Source: Spirochaetaceae bacterium | GTDB taxonomy: Bacteria; Spirochaetota; Spirochaetia; SZUA-6; Bin103 | Assembly: GCA_026710565.1 (NCBI GenBank) | Contig: JAPOQV010000050.1 | Span: 1-33,860 of the forward strand | Length of the DNA: 33,860 nucleotides | Reading direction: 5' to 3' | In this document: positions 32,298 to 33,860 of the stretch, one piece after another | Layout: every line of letters begins with the position of its first letter | Numbering within the stretch: the first letter of the stretch is position 1 | Notes under the pieces: model-generated | Seen by the model: only the letters and a program-made list of their open reading frames with translations | Told to the model about the DNA's origin: nothing | Database searches by the model: none | Program-made: the position numbers and the translations under genes

Positions 32298-33860
32298 ATG
32301 TCTCAGTTCACCGACCCTGACCGACCCCGGCTCCTGTTCAACAGCGACGGCGGCTCAGCCGCGATGTACGCGTTCGAGCCGCCGATCACCCGTAATCAGC
32401 TCTGCCGCGTCATCGACTCGCTCGCCGGCACGCAGGTCGACGTGTTTATCGGCTGCGTCTCCGAGGGGTCGTTCTTCTGCCACGACACCAAGGTCGGCGA
32501 GGTGTACGGCTTCGACACGCCCGACGACGAGTTCGAGAACCAGAACTTCCGCCGTGGGGCGGTGAACGTCCGCGGGCTCATCCAGTCCGGCAACGATCCG
32601 GTGACCGTGTGGGCGGACCGCGCCCACGCCGCCGGCATGAAGTTCTGGCCGAGCGTGCGCATGAACGACATCCACAAGGACTGGTCGGAGCGGTGGCCGT
32701 CGCTGCGCACCCGCTGGGAGCTCGCGCGTCCGCACGTGCGCCTGGGCCACGACGCGCCGGAGCGCTACAAGCGGCGCTACCCGCGGCCGGGACAGCCGTC
32801 GGACGGCTTCAGTTGGGCGTTCGACTTCTCCGTGGACGAGGTCCGCCAGCTCAAGGTCGACGTGATTGAGGAGCTCTGCACCGGCTACGACATCGACGGC
32901 TTCGAGCTCGATTTCCTCAGCCACCCCATGTACTTCAAGGAGGGCCGCGAGCGCGCAGGCGCCCCGTACCTGACCGAGATGATGCGCGAGGTGCGCGCGG
33001 TCGTGCGGCGGGCCGGCGCCGCCAAGGGTCGGGAGCTGACGCTGCTGGCGCGGGTGCTGCCGACCGAGGGGCAGTGCCTGGCGATCGGCATGGACGTGCG
33101 CACCTGGGCGGCCGAGAGGCTGGTGGACGTGCTGGCGCCCGCTACGCGCGGCTACCTGAACATGACCCCGGACGTGAGCGGCATGGTGGCGCTCGGCCAC
33201 GAGCACGGATGCGAGGTGTACGGCGGGACGTCGGACCTCTGGGTCCCGTACTACACCGCCTACCCGGACAGGGACGGCAAGCGCAACCCGCGCGCATCCG
33301 TGCCGATGTTCCGCGCGGCGGCGGAAAAGGTCTGGCACGCCGGCGTCGACGCCATCCACGTGTTCAACTACGACTGCCACTGCACGGGCATCCAGCACCA
33401 CGCGGTGGAGGAGCACATCGGCCTCGACGACGTGCCGCTGTTCAACCCGGACGAGTACCGGATCCTCACCGAGATCGGCGACCGCGAAGGAATCGCGCGC
33501 AAGGACAAGCATTACGTGGTCGCGCACGACGTGGACCGCAGGAGCGGCGGGCCCGACGAGCCCCTGCCGGTCGATCTGGCCGAGCCCGGTCAGGCCGCGG
33601 AGATCGATCTCATCGTCGCCGACGATCTGGACGGAGCCAGGAGCGAGGGGTCGCTCGCCGGCGTGGTCCTCAGGATCACCCTGGGCGGCTACCGGGACGG
33701 AAGCGACCGGCTGCGGGTCGAGCTCAACGACCAGCCGCTGGCCTGCGAGGCGAGCGGCCAGCAGCTCCGGTGCGGTGACGTGCCGGCCCGCCAGGGCAGC
33801 AACCGGTTGCGGATCGCGCTGGAGGCCCGCGCCGGCGGGGCGGGGGGGGCGCGCCCGGGG
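32298..33860 (+). CDS. TIM-barrel glycosidase-like protein, paralogue C (3' end outside the window)
   Basis: 521 codons are open from ATG 32298, with GGAGGG six bases upstream, to the last base of the window. It keeps the family landmarks PRLLFNSDGG, SVRMNDIHKD, YDIDGFELDF (E203 and D205), ELTLLARVLPTEG and a late IHVFNYDCH. Between them it differs greatly from paralogues A and B, so it diverged long before the A/B duplication. A C-terminal beta-sandwich begins at about residue 420 (AEIDLIVADDLDGARSEGSL and VVLRITLGGYRDGSDRLRVE). No signal peptide is present. The final 30 bases are a run of G and C with a G8 tract, so the last residues (GGAGGARPG) may be affected by assembly error. Activity is inferred from fold. 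Confidence 0.78.
   Translation, partial: MSQFTDPDRPRLLFNSDGGSAAMYAFEPPITRNQLCRVIDSLAGTQVDVFIGCVSEGSFFCHDTKVGEVYGFDTPDDEFENQNFRRGAVNVRGLIQSGNDPVTVWADRAHAAGMKFWPSVRMNDIHKDWSERWPSLRTRWELARPHVRLGHDAPERYKRRYPRPGQPSDGFSWAFDFSVDEVRQLKVDVIEELCTGYDIDGFELDFLSHPMYFKEGRERAGAPYLTEMMREVRAVVRRAGAAKGRELTLLARVLPTEGQCLAIGMDVRTWAAERLVDVLAPATRGYLNMTPDVSGMVALGHEHGCEVYGGTSDLWVPYYTAYPDRDGKRNPRASVPMFRAAAEKVWHAGVDAIHVFNYDCHCTGIQHHAVEEHIGLDDVPLFNPDEYRILTEIGDREGIARKDKHYVVAHDVDRRSGGPDEPLPVDLAEPGQAAEIDLIVADDLDGARSEGSLAGVVLRITLGGYRDGSDRLRVELNDQPLACEASGQQLRCGDVPARQGSNRLRIALEARAGGAGGARPG

Noticed and set aside
33831..33860. G-rich terminal tract with an eight-G run, which might be read as a G-quadruplex
   Set aside because: It lies at the very end of the window inside an open coding frame, and such tracts at contig ends are often sequencing or assembly error. 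I do not give it a function.
1..33860. CRISPR arrays, tRNA or rRNA genes, insertion sequences and phage genes
   Set aside because: I saw no regularly spaced repeats, no tRNA-like cloverleaf, no rRNA sequence and no transposase, integrase or phage structural gene. Subtle tRNAs cannot be fully excluded without a computed scan.

Overview
The window is GC-rich bacterial chromosome dominated by carbohydrate uptake and processing genes, with short, visibly less GC-rich accessory genes between them. Three binding-protein-dependent sugar transport gene sets, a DUF5696/YIP1 gene pair, and families of uncharacterised glycosidase-like proteins suggest a free-living or host-associated heterotroph. The gene style fits a high-GC environmental Spirochaetota lineage (Chloroflexota is an alternative), but no rRNA or ribosomal protein marker is present, so this assignment is inference.

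Region 1 (1-6525, + strand): the 3' part of an NHL/TPR/YIP1 membrane protein, a secreted DUF5696 protein, and a MalF/MalG-type permease pair, all overlapping by 4 to 7 bases. Region 2 (6550-9105, - strand): a single-polypeptide restriction-modification protein, an Eco57I-like N6-adenine methylase fused to a BsuBI/PstI-type nuclease, lying antisense inside an otherwise co-oriented run. Region 3 (9161-17081, + strand): a five-bladed-propeller glycosidase-like protein, an MGH1/GH63-like (alpha/alpha)6 glycosidase, a 1005-residue solute-binding protein with carbohydrate-binding-like modules, and a second permease pair. Region 4 (17183-18041): a retropepsin-like protease, an orphan antitoxin and the stump of its toxin.

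Region 5 (18074-21705): an LplB/YtcP-type permease pair and, tail to tail with it across a terminator, an LplA-like binding protein. Region 6 (21826-25181, + strand): a propeller protein, an intact RelE/ParE toxin-antitoxin pair whose antitoxin resembles the orphan in region 4, a cytochrome P450 remnant, and an HNH nuclease whose N-terminal half resembles the phosphorothioate-DNA-binding (SBD) domain. Region 7 (25188-32220, - strand): a tandem duplication of a two-gene cassette (TIM-barrel-like protein plus propeller protein), followed by a VanZ-like membrane protein. Region 8 (32298 to the end, + strand): a third, diverged TIM-barrel protein running off the window.

Working model (inference): secreted or membrane proteins (DUF5696, CBM-bearing binding protein) capture an oligosaccharide, MalFG-type and LplB/YtcP-type permeases import it using an ATPase encoded elsewhere, and the signal-less propeller, TIM-barrel and (alpha/alpha)6 enzymes degrade it in the cytoplasm. 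The restriction and toxin-antitoxin genes occupy the junctions between these sugar operons.
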